Positions 43,229 through 57,100 are shown, numbered from the stretch's first letter. The stretch: 64,000 nucleotides of DNA from Cannabis sativa (GCF_029168945.1 NC_083605.1:42519659-42583658), one strand, 5' to 3'. The notes: generated by a model not told the origin, from the sequence alone. Numbers and translations are program-made.

Positions 43229-44637
43229 TCATTGAATATAATCTGTGGGTTCCTGTGCTGTGCCAGACTCCCCCTGGGAAGGTGGTCCAGTCGACACCAT
43301 GGGTGTTGCAGAGTCAGCTGGAGGATCTAGATGAGGTTGTGCTGAACTGGTGACAGGATCAAAGGTTGAAGGCTCCCCCTGCATATGTGCATTACTCCCA
43401 GACGTGTCTGATGATGCACCAAACGAATCACGATGAAACTCATGCAGAGAGATGTCAAGCAGAGAATCGCCAGGAAAATGGTGCAAAAGAGTGGACTTGA
43501 TAGAGCGAACCATTTGATACATGGAGGCCTCAAAGGCAAGCTGACGCTTTTGATCCTTCTTATAGCGTTTGGCAAAAGATTGAAACTCAGAAAACATTTG
43601 TACCTGTCAGCTAGATCCGAAAGCCCTTTGAACATAGGAGACTTGCCTTTACTCACTTTGGTTCCAGAGGGAGTGGTTGAAGAAGGCTTCCTATTGACCA
43701 CCGAGAGAAAGCTCTTATTGAGAACCAGATTCTGAACTTGATAATCATGTGTTGTGAGAGGAGGGTGAGCATACATAAGAACTCGTTGAACTAAATTTGG
43801 AAATGGGAGCTTGTTACGAGTGCCAGTAGTTTGTGAAGCTTCAAGTATCCGTTCAAAAATGAGCGAGGGTAGATCAATGGACACATTAGTGCCTACAGCA
43901 TACAAGAACTTGCCAATCTCAAGTGTAATAGCAGAAAAATGAGAATTAGGAAACCAATTGTACAAGGCTATCCTATGAAGAACCCTATAGAATGGAGTCA
44001 GATGAGTGACCAGGATTTCCTGTTTGTCCCAAATATAGCCATCCCTGCCAGTTAGCACTCTACTCATCAAAGATTGATCTAGATTGAAGTGTTTCCCATA
44101 TGTTGGTTTCCTGATGGACTCAACTTTCAATAAAGATGCAATAGTGGATGGACCAAAAGGAACTCTATGACCCCTAACAAAGGCACTCACACACCCTGGA
44201 TGACCCTCAACAATAACAGTTCTATCGAGATTGGCATAGAATTCTCGAACTAAGATGGGGTGAGGAGCAGACAAGTTTGTGACCGTGTTTACCCATTTCC
44301 TAAGTTTTAAAACCTCATGCATTTAAGGAAAATCATCTAATATGACCACTTGTTCGAACCAAAGCTCACGACTGCCAAACCACCGTTGATAGACAGAGGC
44401 TTTAGAGGCATCAAAAAAACATTGTACAGTTGCTGGGTCGACAGTTGATATAGGTGCTTTGGGAAGTTTGGACTTTTTAGAACCTCTAGACGACCGTTTG
44501 GGAGATGACTCTGTAGAGCCAACTGGAGTGGGTTTTTTCTTGGATTTCTTTTCAGGTGGTTGATACGTGGTGTCAGTTGAGGATTTTTCGTTTGGTTTGA
44601 ACACGTTCACTGGTTGGGGTAGGAATAGAGACCTTAG
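43229..44637 (-). pseudogene. Plant-transposon-type ORF in env-like position
   Basis: The reading enters at the copia insertion border (44637) and runs VNVFKPNEKSSTDTTYQPPE, a lysine/serine-rich segment, then after a stop at about 44323 MHEVLKLRKWVNTVTNLSAP, LVREFYANLDRTVIVEGHPG, SAFVRGHRVPFGPSTIASLL, LTPFYRVLHRIALYNWFP, IGKFLYAVGTNVSIDLPSLI and PFPNLVQRVLMYAHPPLT. A frameshift near 43610 leads into KRYKKDQKRQLAFEASMYQM and a proline/serine-rich tail. The core resembles the 'putative plant transposon protein' domain found beside many plant LTR elements. It lies just upstream of the polypurine tract and 3' LTR, where env-like ORFs sit. Its function is unknown. Confidence 0.6.
44633..44637. repeat. 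Left flank (CTTAG) of the outer copia element
   Basis: Five bases directly before the LTR; the partner copy would lie beyond 64000. Confidence 0.4.
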
Positions 44638-46533
44638 TGTTGGGTTTTATGCCCTAAATAAAACTCATTTCAATATAATCAGATTTACTTATTAATATAG
44701 ATCAGAAATAACATTTAATGTTGCATGGTTCACATGATTTATTTCATGATTATATGTACATAATGTATAAATTCATATGAAACCCTTTTCACATACTTGA
44801 TCCCGTTTATTGTGCCGTCAACACATTGGAAAGTAAACATGACTATGTGAATAAAGTTTCCTAGATTTATCAGACATAGGGTTTTACTGATATGATAATC
44901 TACAACAGAGTTTACTTGCATTTAGAGAAGTGCTATGTTCTTTCCAGAGCATTAGTTAAAGTAAAGCTCAGGTTGGATGCATGGAGTATGCATGGGAAGG
45001 GACCGATATTGAACTTTGACTTAGATTTATTAAACTTACTGTAATATCTATTCAAGTCATATCGCCTAGTATATCCTAGATCAAATGATCTTAATCCTGA
45101 TATGATTAGGCTCAATCTCGAGAGGCTATTCGTGTTCTTTGATTTGTTAGTTAAGCCTACTTTTAGGTCAGGGTGATACGTACAATTTGGGAACACGGTA
45201 GTGCAATTGAGTGGGAGCGCTATCATAAACATGGAATCTATAGCTTCTATCTGGCGAATAGTAAGCAAAGGATGATCTCCTTCGAGCTTGACCAAACGAA
45301 CATAAATGGTGGAGTACTCATTTCACATAAGCTGAAATATCATTTATACGGGGTCAAGTGTTTTAAAGAAGAAATACATTGTAGGGTGTAACGGTAATTT
45401 AATCCCTTTACAGTGTAGATCATTCATATAGAGGATCGGTGATCAAATTAGGATTATAACAATGGATAACTAATGATGTGTCTATATGGTGGAACATATA
45501 GAGCATTCTATATAACTGAGAGTGAAATTCTAAGTTCTATGCGTGGATTCAACGAAGAATTAATAAGTTAGTGAATTTTAGTGCTAAATTCTTGATCTAC
45601 TTATTAGAAGCTTGGTTATATAGACCCATGGTCCCCGCACTAGTTGAGATAATATTGCTTGTAAGACTCATATAATTTGTTTTGATTAATCAATTATAAT
45701 TCTCAATTTAGAGTGTGTCTATTTGTGAATTTTTTCATTAAGTAAGGGTGAAATTGTAAAGAAAGAGTTTATAGGGGCATATTTGTTAATTATGATACTT
45801 TGTATGGTTCAATTAATAAATATGATAAATGACAATATTATTTAATAATTATTTATAGTTAATAAATAGTTAGAATTGGCATTTAAATGGTTGAATTAGA
45901 AAATAGGCGTTTTTGAGAAAATCAGATGCAGAAAAGGTAAAACTGCAAAATTGCAAAAAGTGAGGCCCAAATCCACTAGTATAGGGCCAGCCACTTTTGT
46001 AGGAAATTTAAACTGATATTTTCATTATTTTAATGCCAAATAATTCAAACCTAACCCTAGTGGAATGCTATAAATAGATAGTGAAGGCTTCAGGAAAATT
46101 ACACTTAAATTTCTACTTTTTCATTCAGAAAAAACTGAGCCTTCTCTCTCCCTATCTTTGGCCAAACCCACTCTCTCTCTCTTCCTCATTGAATTTCGAA
46201 ATTCTTAGTGTATGAGTAGTGCCCACATACAGCAAGTGATACCTCAATCATAGTGAGGAAGATCGTGAAGAAAGACTTTTAGCAAAAAGGAGGTTTCAGC
46301 ATCAAAGATTCAGAGAAAGAGATCCAGGTTCAGATATTGATAACGCTCTGCTACAGAAAGGAATCAAGGGCTAGATATCTGAACGGAAGGAGTCATTTAA
46401 TTCCGCTGCACCCAATGTAAGGTTTCCTAAACTTTATATGTGTTTATTTCATCGTTTTAGAAAGTTCATATTTAGGGTGTTAATAAACATACTTGTGAGT
46501 AGATCTAAGATCCTGGTAAAATAAATTCCAACA
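44638..46533 (+). repeat. 5' LTR of the outer copia element (1896 bp)
   Basis: Begins TGTTGGGTTTTATGCCC and ends AAATAAATTCCAACA, directly followed by the primer binding site. TATAAATA box at 46069-46076. The minus-strand frame at 44933-45295 recurs in several LTRs but is antisense and probably chance. Confidence 0.9.
46069..46076 (+). promoter_or_regulatory. TATA box of the outer element 5' LTR
   Basis: TATAAATA between GGAATGC and GATAGTGAAGGCTTC, at the same place as in element C. Confidence 0.6.
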
Positions 46534-46552
46534 ACTGGCCTCAGAGCCATGG
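46534..46552 (+). other. Primer binding site of the outer element
   Basis: ACTGGCCTCAGAGCCATGG directly after the LTR end; identical to the other elements. Confidence 0.8.
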
Positions 46553-49500
46553 TAATTGATTTACTTGCAAGAAATTTGGACTTCAAAACGATTGTTTGTT
46601 TGTTTTTGGATGGTATCATGTTGTATTGAGTGTTATTTGATGATTGATTGATGCTTGTAAATTTTCGTCAAAAATAATTGCGATTCTGTTTCTGGAATTG
46701 TTTTTATTGGATAGTATGGAAAAAATTAAGCAAGTTACTTTTTTACAGAACTGAATTTCGATTTAATTTGAATTAGTTATGATTTTTTGAAGATTCGAAA
46801 AAATCGGAGCTGTGCTGAAATTTTCCTGCGATCGCGAAAACTGTCCGTACAGCTCACAATTTTTTCGTTTTTCTTCGTTTTTTCATGCTTTTTCATGGAA
46901 TTAACTTCCGATTTTTTGTGTAGTTCTATATTTATACTATTAGTATTCCTAATTCAATTCTAATTATCATTTTGAATTAATTTAATATTTTTTAAATTTA
47001 ATTCAAGATATTAGTGTAATTTGAATTTGAAAATAGTTAGTATCTATCTTTTTTGCTTAATTATCTATCTTATTTTTAAATTTGATTATATCTTATCTTA
47101 TTTTTAAATTTAAGGTCAGATTTTAAATTTTTTAAATTATTTTTTTTTTTTAAAATAATTTGACCTTATTTAAATTTAAAATAAGATAACTGTAATCATG
47201 TAATTTTAAATAGATATAAGATATTTTGCTAACTTTTAAATTTTGTTATTTTATTTATTTAAATTTCATTTAAAATCTGAAAAAGATATTCATTTATCTT
47301 TTCTAATTTTTTATTTAATTTTTATTTATAAAATAACATTTAAATTTTAAAAGTAGTTAGCAAATTTTGAAATGATATTTAGGTTGGTTGAAACCTAATT
47401 TTTCAAAATTGTAGGTTTAATTTTAAATTTATTTTTTTTAAAAAAAAATTTCGAATTTTTTTTATTTTATTTTAATTTTTTGAAAATAAATATTTTATTT
47501 ATTTAATTAATTATTTCAAAATTAATTATTTAATTTAAAATTAAATAAATCCTACATCCAACTATCCAGCTAACCTTGTTGCAGGAGTATGTGTTTTAGC
47601 TTGTTTGTAAGTTTTCAAAACCTATTATTACTTGATTGCAAATAGCCATGGTTACTTTTTGCCAGATTTAATGATCTGATGGCTCCCTTGGTCAAGTTAA
47701 TAATTTATAATAGGTATATTTACAATCTTCTTTCATCTGTGTATGACCTAGCAACATGATAAGACCCATCCAAAGTGTGCCTGTGTGAGCCTATGTGTTT
47801 AATTTTATTATAGATGCATATAGGTTGCTGTTGCTAAAATAAATTATCATAGTTCTTGATAAAATTTATTTAGGCCCATTTAGTTTTTGGGCCTATTCAA
47901 TTAATAACAGTTGTTCATATTAAGGTTAAATTCCTCTCTTTTGGGCCTTGTGTGAGAGTTGGGAGCCATAGTAGTGGGCACGACATACTGAACCCAGCAC
48001 CCCCTCACATGAACCACCCCAATTGTGAAGGCCCATTTGCCTGATTTGAATAACTGTACTAGGTTAATTAAACTAGTTTAACCTAATAAAATTGATTAGC
48101 AACATAATTAATTTCATTTATTTTGAAATTAATTTAAGAAAATTATAGTTTAAAGAATTTTTTATTCTAAGCTAAACTATATTTTCTTGTATTTAATTAA
48201 ATATAGAATTATAACCATCTAGATTCTTTCTGAAGCTTAATTTAAATTTTTCATTAAATATTCTTATTTAAGTTGATATTTAGTTATCTTTAACTAACCA
48301 ACTTAAATCTGAATATCTTTTGGATTTAAAATTTCAAAATTAAGTTGAGGAATAGGCATTGGTTATTAAGATTCTTTAGATATTTTTTAAGTTAATATCT
48401 TTTCGAATATCAACTTAAAATGGAATATTTTTAAATTAAGTGGTTACAACTTAATATCTGATATTTAATTAAATTTAAATTTGAAAAATATTTAAGTTCT
48501 AGATTTTTTTTCTAATACAACTTAAATTAGATATTATTTTTTCAAATTTTTTGGAAAAGATACTTAGTCAAATAAGATATTTTCTAGATAGTTATTTCTA
48601 GACTACTTATTATTTCTAATATTAAATAGGAAAATATTATATATTGTGAAATTAATTATTTAAATAATTAATTTTGGTACAATTTATTTTAAGTATATTT
48701 TTCCTAGTATTAAACTAGAGATTAATAATTAAGCCTTCTCTACACTTAATTATTTATTTCTTGAATTTAATACATTTAATTAATTTGAAAATAAAATATG
48801 TAAGTTGATTTTCATCATGATACTTAAATATTTCTTTTTCATGACACTTAATTAAAGAGAAAATTATTTTTAGTTGAAATTTATTTTTTCAACTAAATTT
48901 AAATAATTTTCAAAATATATATTTTTTTCTTTATTTTATTAATCAATTTTCGAAATTGCATTTCATAATGCAAGATGATTTTGAATTTATCTTGAAAAAT
49001 AGATTAAGTTGTAAATTAATTATTTATTTTAATTAATTCTTGGATCAACTTAAATCAATGATTTTTTCATTTAATGATTAATTAATATAAATGAAGTAAA
49101 ATATATTTTTCTTTACTTTATTAATCAATTTTCGAAATTGCATTTCTTAAATGCTGGAATTTCGAATTATATTTGAAAAATAGATTAAGTTGTAAATTAA
49201 TTATTTATTTTAATTAATTCTTGGACTAACTTAAATCAACGATTTTTTCATTTAATGATTAATTTAAAATAAATTGAATTAAAGTATATTATTAGAAATT
49301 GAATTAATTAGTCAAAGGAAAATCTAGATAGATGATATTTTTACTTGAAGTATTTTTCTAGTGTATTTAATTAAATAGAAAATTAATATTTAAGTTGATT
49401 TTCATCATCATACTTAAATATTTGAAATTTTTCTTATATATTTAATTAAATAGGAAAATTATATTTTTTGTTGTAAATTAATTTTGGGCCAACATTAAAT

Positions 49501-50429
49501 TAGAATAATTTTTTCCAGGATTAATTTTTAATTTTAACATGCATTTTCGAAAATTGTGTCCTAGAATACTTTAATTTTTCGAAATGCAATATATATTTAT
49601 AGAAAATTAAATTTGAGTTGTAAATTAATTTAAATTAATTTTGTAACAACTTAAATTGAATATTTTTCTAAATATTTATTGGAAATTATTACTAAGATGG
49701 AAATAATTCATGTTATTTTCATATCCATCTAAGTAAAATTTATAAATATTAAATTAAAATTTATATTTAGAATTTTTCATTCTAAATTGGAAATTTCAAA
49801 TAAATATATATTTAAAATAAATAAATTCAATAAAGAGAATCAAAGAAAATACAACTCACTTTAAATAATGAGCTTGATTATTATTAAGATATTCGATCTC
49901 CATTGTTGGTCTTACAAAAGTTAAATGTTTTCAATATAACCTCGAGACGCTAGACTTCGTCCCCCTATGGATGGTTATTCGTTGAACGCATTTAACACCG
50001 TAAGATTTCATTTGATAAGTGTTTTGTGAGTTTTCGTCTCTATTTAGACTCTCCCCTACGGTGACTACTTAGAGATAAACTCATAAAACATGAAACAATG
50101 GTGGAAGCTCATAAAATTAGAATAACCTTGACTCTCGCCTACCGGGACAACGTTGGATTCTTATTTTGATCGAATAAAAGGTTGGTAGAATGGTTTCTAT
50201 TTTAGATGAGCTGACAACTCTATTCAATAAATGATACTTTGACTCTCGCCTACCGGGACACTGTATCAGTTTGTTGAAAACCTTGGAAATTATTTAGGAT
50301 TGTATGTTTTAGTATTTTCACTAGTCATTCCTACTTGCTATATGTTTATAATTTCTGAATTGTGTATGAATTTATATTGAACCGTGTTATTTTCTGTTAT
50401 TAAGTTGTAGTTTAATTTCGAATCTTCAT
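46553..50429 (+). other. Leader of the outer element (3.9 kb, non-coding)
   Basis: AT-rich, with no frames. Recognisable conserved blocks: ACTGTCCGTACAGCTC near 46840, hairpin 1 at 47871-47895, hairpin 2 at 47942-48035, and motif copies at 50126-50150 and 50237-50261. An internal duplication is visible: TTTATTAATCAATTTTCGAA and following sequence occur near 48935 and again near 49117, with the AATTATTTATTTTAATTAAT block repeated about 180 bp apart. Confidence 0.7.
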
Positions 50430-52249
50430 TGTTGGTCTAACATGTTTGTTTTTCTAATGAGATAAATCCCTAATGGATTTTCACCATTAGACATACATAA
50501 TAGTGTAAGATCTCGAAAGATAAATATTGTATATGCAACATCTAGCTGTTCATCAATTGATGACACCTTAGACTAGTATTTTTACAATATGAAACAAGAA
50601 GATTACATAAATAAGATTACTTTGTCTTTCGCTAATCGAAGCATCGTTGGATTCTTATTTATAAACGAAATTATCCTAATTCATCTTAGCTTATTCACTT
50701 CGAAAAGCTCAATAATATATCATTGGATGAATGGTCTATAAATCATTTCATGTCATTATATTTTCTCTTAAGAAATTAAATGACGCATATGATTATAATC
50801 CCGAAATTCTATTCCCAATTGATATAAATCCTCAATCTTAGAAATCTCCTACTTGTATGGGCAAATCTGACTTAGAGTTAAATTAGTAGTGGTGGTCCAA
50901 GATAGAATTACTCATAATATTTGGTATAAATTTAAGTCTTTGACTTTAATTTTAGATTCCAAACAGAAATTTTCTTATATTTCTAATTCCAGGATACAAT
51001 ACAGTTACACTTTCACGTGTTTAATATCCATCTTCTATTAATGGATTCAAACTGTATGGAATATGAGTTAGGTATTCTGTGACCAGGATCCACTTGCAGT
51101 ATTCTAAGAACTCTTTGATGTAACTAAACCTATGTCATCAATAGACACTACCACATTTTTTTTAATCTATGGCATTTGTATCTTGTTCATAGTGGATTTG
51201 ACAAGATCAATCTCTGCAAAGAGTTAATATGCCTATATCCACTGAAAGTAGTTCATCTCATTCGCAGATGGATGTACATTCAGGGGTGGATATGAGTTTT
51301 TCGTTGTATTCTTTAAACGATAACTCTAGATTATACCTTTTAGCAAAGAAATTTGAAATGTTTGAAAAATTTATTTTTTTAATTTCTAGCAATGGTTAAA
51401 ACCATTAAGGTAAGTGGTTAAAGATCTTTCGAACTGATAAGGGTGGATAAATATTTAGTAGATATGCAGTTCAAAGATCATTAAATTGATTTTTGAATTA
51501 TATCCAAACTTACCTCCCCTGAAATTTCGAGTTGCATATTGATGATTAGTTACTAGTCGTTGCCTAATTTCTTCTATGGTAATACAATTTCAGAATGATG
51601 TAATGGTTGTATACTTAATGTAAATCATTACTAGATTCATGGATGACCTAATCAAAATCTTAAGAAAAGCTAGAACTGTTAACCTTGGTTTGTTAGCTAT
51701 TCTAAGTGATTAGGGGTGGACCATCCCATTGTCAATAGATAAAAAAGTGTTTGTTCAAACAAATACTACTTTTCTAAGAAAATGACCAAGTCTGAAAATC
51801 AAGTAGCAAATAAAGGAGATATTTATTTCTTGATTCCAAAAGTGTTCTATCATCTTATTTGACATGTGATGATCTCACTGCCTCTGTTGTCTTGTCACAA
51901 CCAAAGAGGTTAATACCATTTATTTTCTTAGACATAATTCACGGTACCTTGTCGTAGTGGGAGAGTTTCTTTGAACTCACCTTCTTATGACTTGGGAGAC
52001 ACTAGTGATTAAAATCCATTGTGAGTTTAAACAAGTAATGGATTGTCAAGATAAGAAAGTAAGAAGAAAAGCCAATAGAACTATGGTTTAATCCATTCAC
52101 ATGGAATAACCTAAAGTTTTCTATTACAAGGACATAAAAGGAAATTTTAGTTAATAAGTCTATTCTATGGACTTAACAAACTTCCTGTTCCTAGTATTAT
52201 TGGTTTCAGTTTATCTAAACCTATGGCTTGTGGTCTACCTGGTAATTAC
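50430..52249 (+). pseudogene. Degenerate copia pol relics, outer element, part 1
   Basis: No frame of 60 codons, but ordered islands align with sister pol genes: GGTGGATATGAGTTTTTCG near 51295 (integrase GGYEYFV), GAACTGATAAGGGTGGATAA near 51430 (DRGGEY), GGGGTGGACCATCCC near 51715 (GGLFYS), TAGTGGGAGAGTTTC near 51957 (SGRVS) and TCTATTCTATGGACTTAAC near 52165 (SIYGLKQ). gag is not recognisable upstream. Cut at 52249 by element D. Confidence 0.6.
52245..52249. repeat. TSD of element D, left (ATTAC)
   Basis: ATTAC, identical to 62363-62367. Confidence 0.9.
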
Positions 52250-54140
52250 TGTTGGATATTATTTTACCAGGATCTTAGATCTACTCACAAGTATGTTTAT
52301 TAACATCCTAAATATGAACTTTCTAAAACGATAAATTAAACACATATAAAGTTTAAGAAACCTTACATTGGGTGCAGCGGAATTATAATGACTCCTTCCG
52401 TTCAGATCTCTAACCCTTGATTCCTTTACGTAGCGAGTATTATCAAGATCTGAACCTGGATCTTCTTCTCTGAATTCTTGATGCTGAATCTCCTTTGCTG
52501 TTGATCTTTCTTCACAATCTTCCTCACTATGATTGAGGTATTGCTTGATGTGTGTGGGCACTACTCTAATCACTAAGAGAGGTTCGAAATTTTGAGGAAG
52601 AAAAGAGAGAGAGAGTGGCGGCTAGAGAAGAGAGTGGAGGCTCAGGTTTTTCTGATTCAGAAAGTGTAATTTTCCTGAAGCCTTCACTATCTATTTATAG
52701 CATTCCTTCTAGGGTTTGATTTGAATTATATGGCATTAAAATAATGAAAAAATCATTTAAAAAAGATAACATAAGTGGCCGGCCCTAGGCTAGGTGGACT
52801 GGGCCTTGATTTTTGCAATTTTGCAATTTTACCACTTTTGTATCTGATTTTCTCAAAAATGCCAATTTCCTAATTCAATCATTTAAATGCCAATTCTAAC
52901 TATTTAATAACTATAAATAATTATTAAATAATATTGTCATTTATCATATTTATTAATTGCACCATACAAAGTATCACAATTAACAAATATGCCCCTGTTA
53001 ACTCTTTCTTTACAATTTCGCCCTTACTTAGTGAAAATTTCACAAATAGACATAGTCTAATTTGTGAATTATAATTGATTAATCAAAACCAATTACATGA
53101 GTCTTACAAGCAATATTATCTCAACTAGTGGGGGGACCATGGGTCTATATAACTGAGCTTCCAATAAGTAGATCAAGAATTTAGCACTAAAATTCACTAA
53201 CTTATTAATTCTTCGTTGAATCCACGCATAGAACTTAGAATTGCACTCTCAGTATATAGAATGCTCTATATGTTCCACCATATAGACACATCATTAGTTA
53301 TCCATTGTTATAATCCTAATTTGATCAATGATCCTCTATATGAATGATCTACATAGTAAAGGGATTAAATTACCGTAACACCCTACCATGTATTTTATCC
53401 TTAAAACACTTGACCACGTATAAATGATATTTCAGCTTATGTGAAATGAGATCTCCACCATTTATTTTCGTTTGGCCAAGCTCGAAGGAAATCATCCTTT
53501 GCTTACTATTTGCCAGATAGAAGCTATAGATTCCATGTTTATGCTAGCGCTCCCACTCAATTGCACTACCGTGTTCCCAAAATGTACGTATCACCCCGAC
53601 CTAAAAGTAGGCTTAACTAACAAATCAAAGAACACGAATAGCCTTTCAAGATTGAGCCTAATCATAACAGGATTAAGATCATTTGATCTAGGATCAACTT
53701 GGCGATATTGACTTGAATAGATTTTACGGTAACTTTAATTAAATCTAATTCAAAGTTCAATATCGGTCCCTTCCGATGCATACTCCATGCATCCAACCTG
53801 AGCTTTACTTTAACCAATGTTCTGGAAAGAACATAGTATTTCTCCAAATACAAGTAAACTCTTGTTGTAGATTATCATATCAGTAAAACCCTGTGTCTGA
53901 TAAATCTAGGAAACTTTATTCACATAGTCATGTTTACTTTCCAATGTGATGACGAGACAATAAACATGATCAAGTATGTGAAAAGGGTTTAAGATGAATT
54001 TATAAATCAATTAGACAAGCAATTGATAAAGTGAACCAAAACATACACAAATGAATGAAAAATACTTCTGTTTCTTTATTGATGTTGAATAAAATAGATT
54101 ACATTGAAACGGAGTTTTATTTAGGGCATAAAACCTAACA
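52250..54140 (-). repeat. 3' LTR of element D (1891 bp)
   Basis: TGTTGGATATTATTTTACC to AAAACCTAACA; near-identical to 60469-62362. Confidence 0.93.
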
Positions 54141-54155
54141 AACTCCCACTTGCAC
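54141..54155 (-). other. Polypurine tract of element D
   Basis: Minus strand GTGCAAGTGGGAGTT directly before the 3' LTR. Confidence 0.82.
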
Positions 54156-54169
54156 TAATATAAAACTAA

Positions 54170-57100
54170 TTAGTACATATCAATTAATCCTAAATTCTGA
54201 CGGTGCTTTTCAAAGGCTGTCACGGCCAAGACTTTGGTAAATGGATCAGCTAGGTTGTCCTCTGTGTCAACTTTCTCAACTAGTACGTCCCCTCTTGCCA
54301 CGTATTCTCTGATAATGTGATACTTCCTTTCAATGTGTTTGCTTCTCTTGTGGCTTCGAGGTTCTTTACTGTTTGCTATTGCTCCATTGTTATCACAGAG
54401 TAGTACCAGAGGCTTTTCCATTCCAGGAACAACTCCTATCTTTGGTGAAGAACTTTCTTAGCCGGACAAGTTCTTTTGCGGCTTCGAGTCGCTATGTATT
54501 CGGCTTCCATAGTTGAGTCCGATATTGCGGTTTGTTTAGCACTTCTCCAAACCACTGCCTCCACCCCCAAGAGTAAACACCATCCCAGATGTTGATTTCC
54601 TGTCTTCAAGACTTGCCTGGAAATCTGAATCAGTGTAGCCTATGGGATTTAAAGCACCACCCTTGTAGACTAACACAAGATTCCTTGTACTCTTTAAGTA
54701 TTTCGAATATACTTAAGCGCATTCCAATGTTCTTGTCCTGGATTAGTGATACCGCTCACGATTCCAACGGCATAACGGATGTCGGGTCTAGTGCATAACA
54801 TTGCATACATTAGACTTCCAACTGCAGAGGCATACGGAATTTTCGTCATGTCCTCTATCTCTTGAGGATCAGTCGGTGACTGTTCCTTAGATAGACGAAT
54901 ACCATATCTAGAAGGCATGTTTGCCCCATTGGTGTTGCTCATGGAGAATCTCTCTAAGACTTTGTCTATGTAGGTCGTTTGAGAGAGAGCAAGAGATCTG
55001 TTCTTCCGGTTTCTGATAATCTGAATACCAAGAACATAGGTTGCTTCACCCAAATCTTTCATATCGAATTGAGTGTTGAGCCATTCCTTAATGTGAGTCA
55101 TTTTCTTGACATTGTTTCCAATGATCAAAATGTCATCAACATAAAGGACCAGGAATACTACTATTTGGTCTTCCTTGAGTTGGTAAACACAAGGTTCATC
55201 TTCATTCTGAAGAAAGCCGTAGGTTTTGATGATTTCATCAAACCTCTTGTTCCATGAGCGAGAAGCTTGCTTGAGTCCATAGATAGACCTGTTTAACTTG
55301 CAAACTTTCTTTTCTTGCCCAGGAAGAACATAACCTTCTGGTTGCTCCATATAGATGGTTTCTTCAAGTACCCCATTAAGGAAGGCAGTCTTGACATCCA
55401 TTTGCCAGATTTCATAATCGAAAGCAGCAGCTATGGAGAGAAGAATTCGGATGGATTTGAGCATGGCAACAGGACTAAAAGTTTCCTCATAGTCCACGCC
55501 TTCTCTTTGGGTATAACCCTTGGCTACAAGTCTAGCTTTGAAAGTTTCGACTTCGCCTCCAGCTCCTCTTTTCTTCTTGTAAACCCACTTGCATCCTATC
55601 GGATGATAGTCGTCAGGTGCGTCTACATATTCCCAGACTTTGTTCTTTTTCATGGAATCCATTTCTGAATCCATTCCGGCTGACCATCGTTTCCGTTGCG
55701 GACTAGCCATTGCCTGTTTATAGGTTAATGGATCGTCATCAATACCGTCACCTACGACCATATTGATTTCACCATCCAAGCCATAACGAGCAGGTTTTGT
55801 TGAAACTCTCCCACTACGACGAGGTATGGTTGTCTCTGAACAGAAACTTTAGTAGTAGATTTCTCGGTTGTTCAGGCGAGGGAGTGGGATCGTCTTCTTC
55901 ACGAGTGGAAGAGGACGGAACATTGGAAGGACTTATATCTGATAGCAATTCCTCTAGAACAACTTTACTTTTCGGTTTGTAGTCTTTAATATAGTTCTCT
56001 TCAAGGAAAGTAGCATTTGTAGAAACAAACACTTTATTATCCTTGTGACTATAAAATAGTCCACCCCTAGTCTCTTTAGAATTTCCAACAAACATGCATA
56101 CTTCGGTACGTGATTCAAGTTTGCCTTCTTTCTTTCTTAAGACATGAGCAGGGCACCCCCAAATTCTGTAATGGCGCAAACTAGGTGTTCGACCATTCCA
56201 AAGTTCGACGGGTGTCTTAGGGACTGCTTTAGATGGAACAACATTTAAAATGTCATTTGCCATCTGTATAGCATATCCCCAGAAGGACGTAGACAGAGTT
56301 GAATAACTCAGCATAGACCTAACCATTTCCAAAAGAGTGCGATTTCTTCTTTCTGCAACTCCATTTTGTTGTGGAGTAAGGTTTGGGGCGAGTGTATTGG
56401 GATTCAATTCCAAGTTCAATTAAATGATCTTTGAACCGCATATCCATATATTCTCCACCCCTATCAGTTCGCAAGATCTTTAATGATTTACCTAATTGGT
56501 TTTGGGCCAAAGCATGAAATTCTTGAAACTTTTCAAACGTTTCAGATTTCTTTTGCATTAGGTAAAGAAAACTATATCTAGAGAAATCGTCAATGAAAGT
56601 GACAAAATACTCATAACCACCTCGGGCTTTGACATTCAAAGGTCCGCAGACATCGGAATGCACTAACCCCAGAGGGATTTTGGCACGCTCTCCCTTTGCA
56701 GAGAAAGAACGTTTAGTCATTTTTCCTTCTAGGCAGGACTCGCATACTGGCAGTTCACCTAGGACGACATTTTTTAATGGACCGTCTTTGGTGAGCCTAT
56801 TGAGTCTATCAAAGCCTATATGACCTAAACGTAAATGCCATAGATAAGTTTGATCATCATTATCAATCTCTTTTCTTTTTAGGTTTCTAGGTCTAGCTAC
56901 ACTGAAAAGTTCACTATTTAGTGAGATTTGAGTACTCGGTCTTAAAACATAAAGCCCTTGTTCCATTATAGCAACACATATTTGAAATCCATTACGAGAA
57001 ATTGAACAATTTGTACTCGAAAAATTCAATATATAAGATTGTGTTTGCAAACATGAGACACTAATCAAGTTTCTACTAAAGTTTGGAATAAATAAAACAT

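Noticed and set aside
44933..45295. Recurrent 79-120 aa frame (MVKLEGDHPLLTIRQIEAID...) in the LTRs, also at 11846, 53472, 61694 and 63628
   Set aside because: It is antisense to the element in every case, carries several amino-acid-changing differences between copies, and is broken in the LTRs of C and B2. It is explained by LTR similarity rather than selection on a protein.
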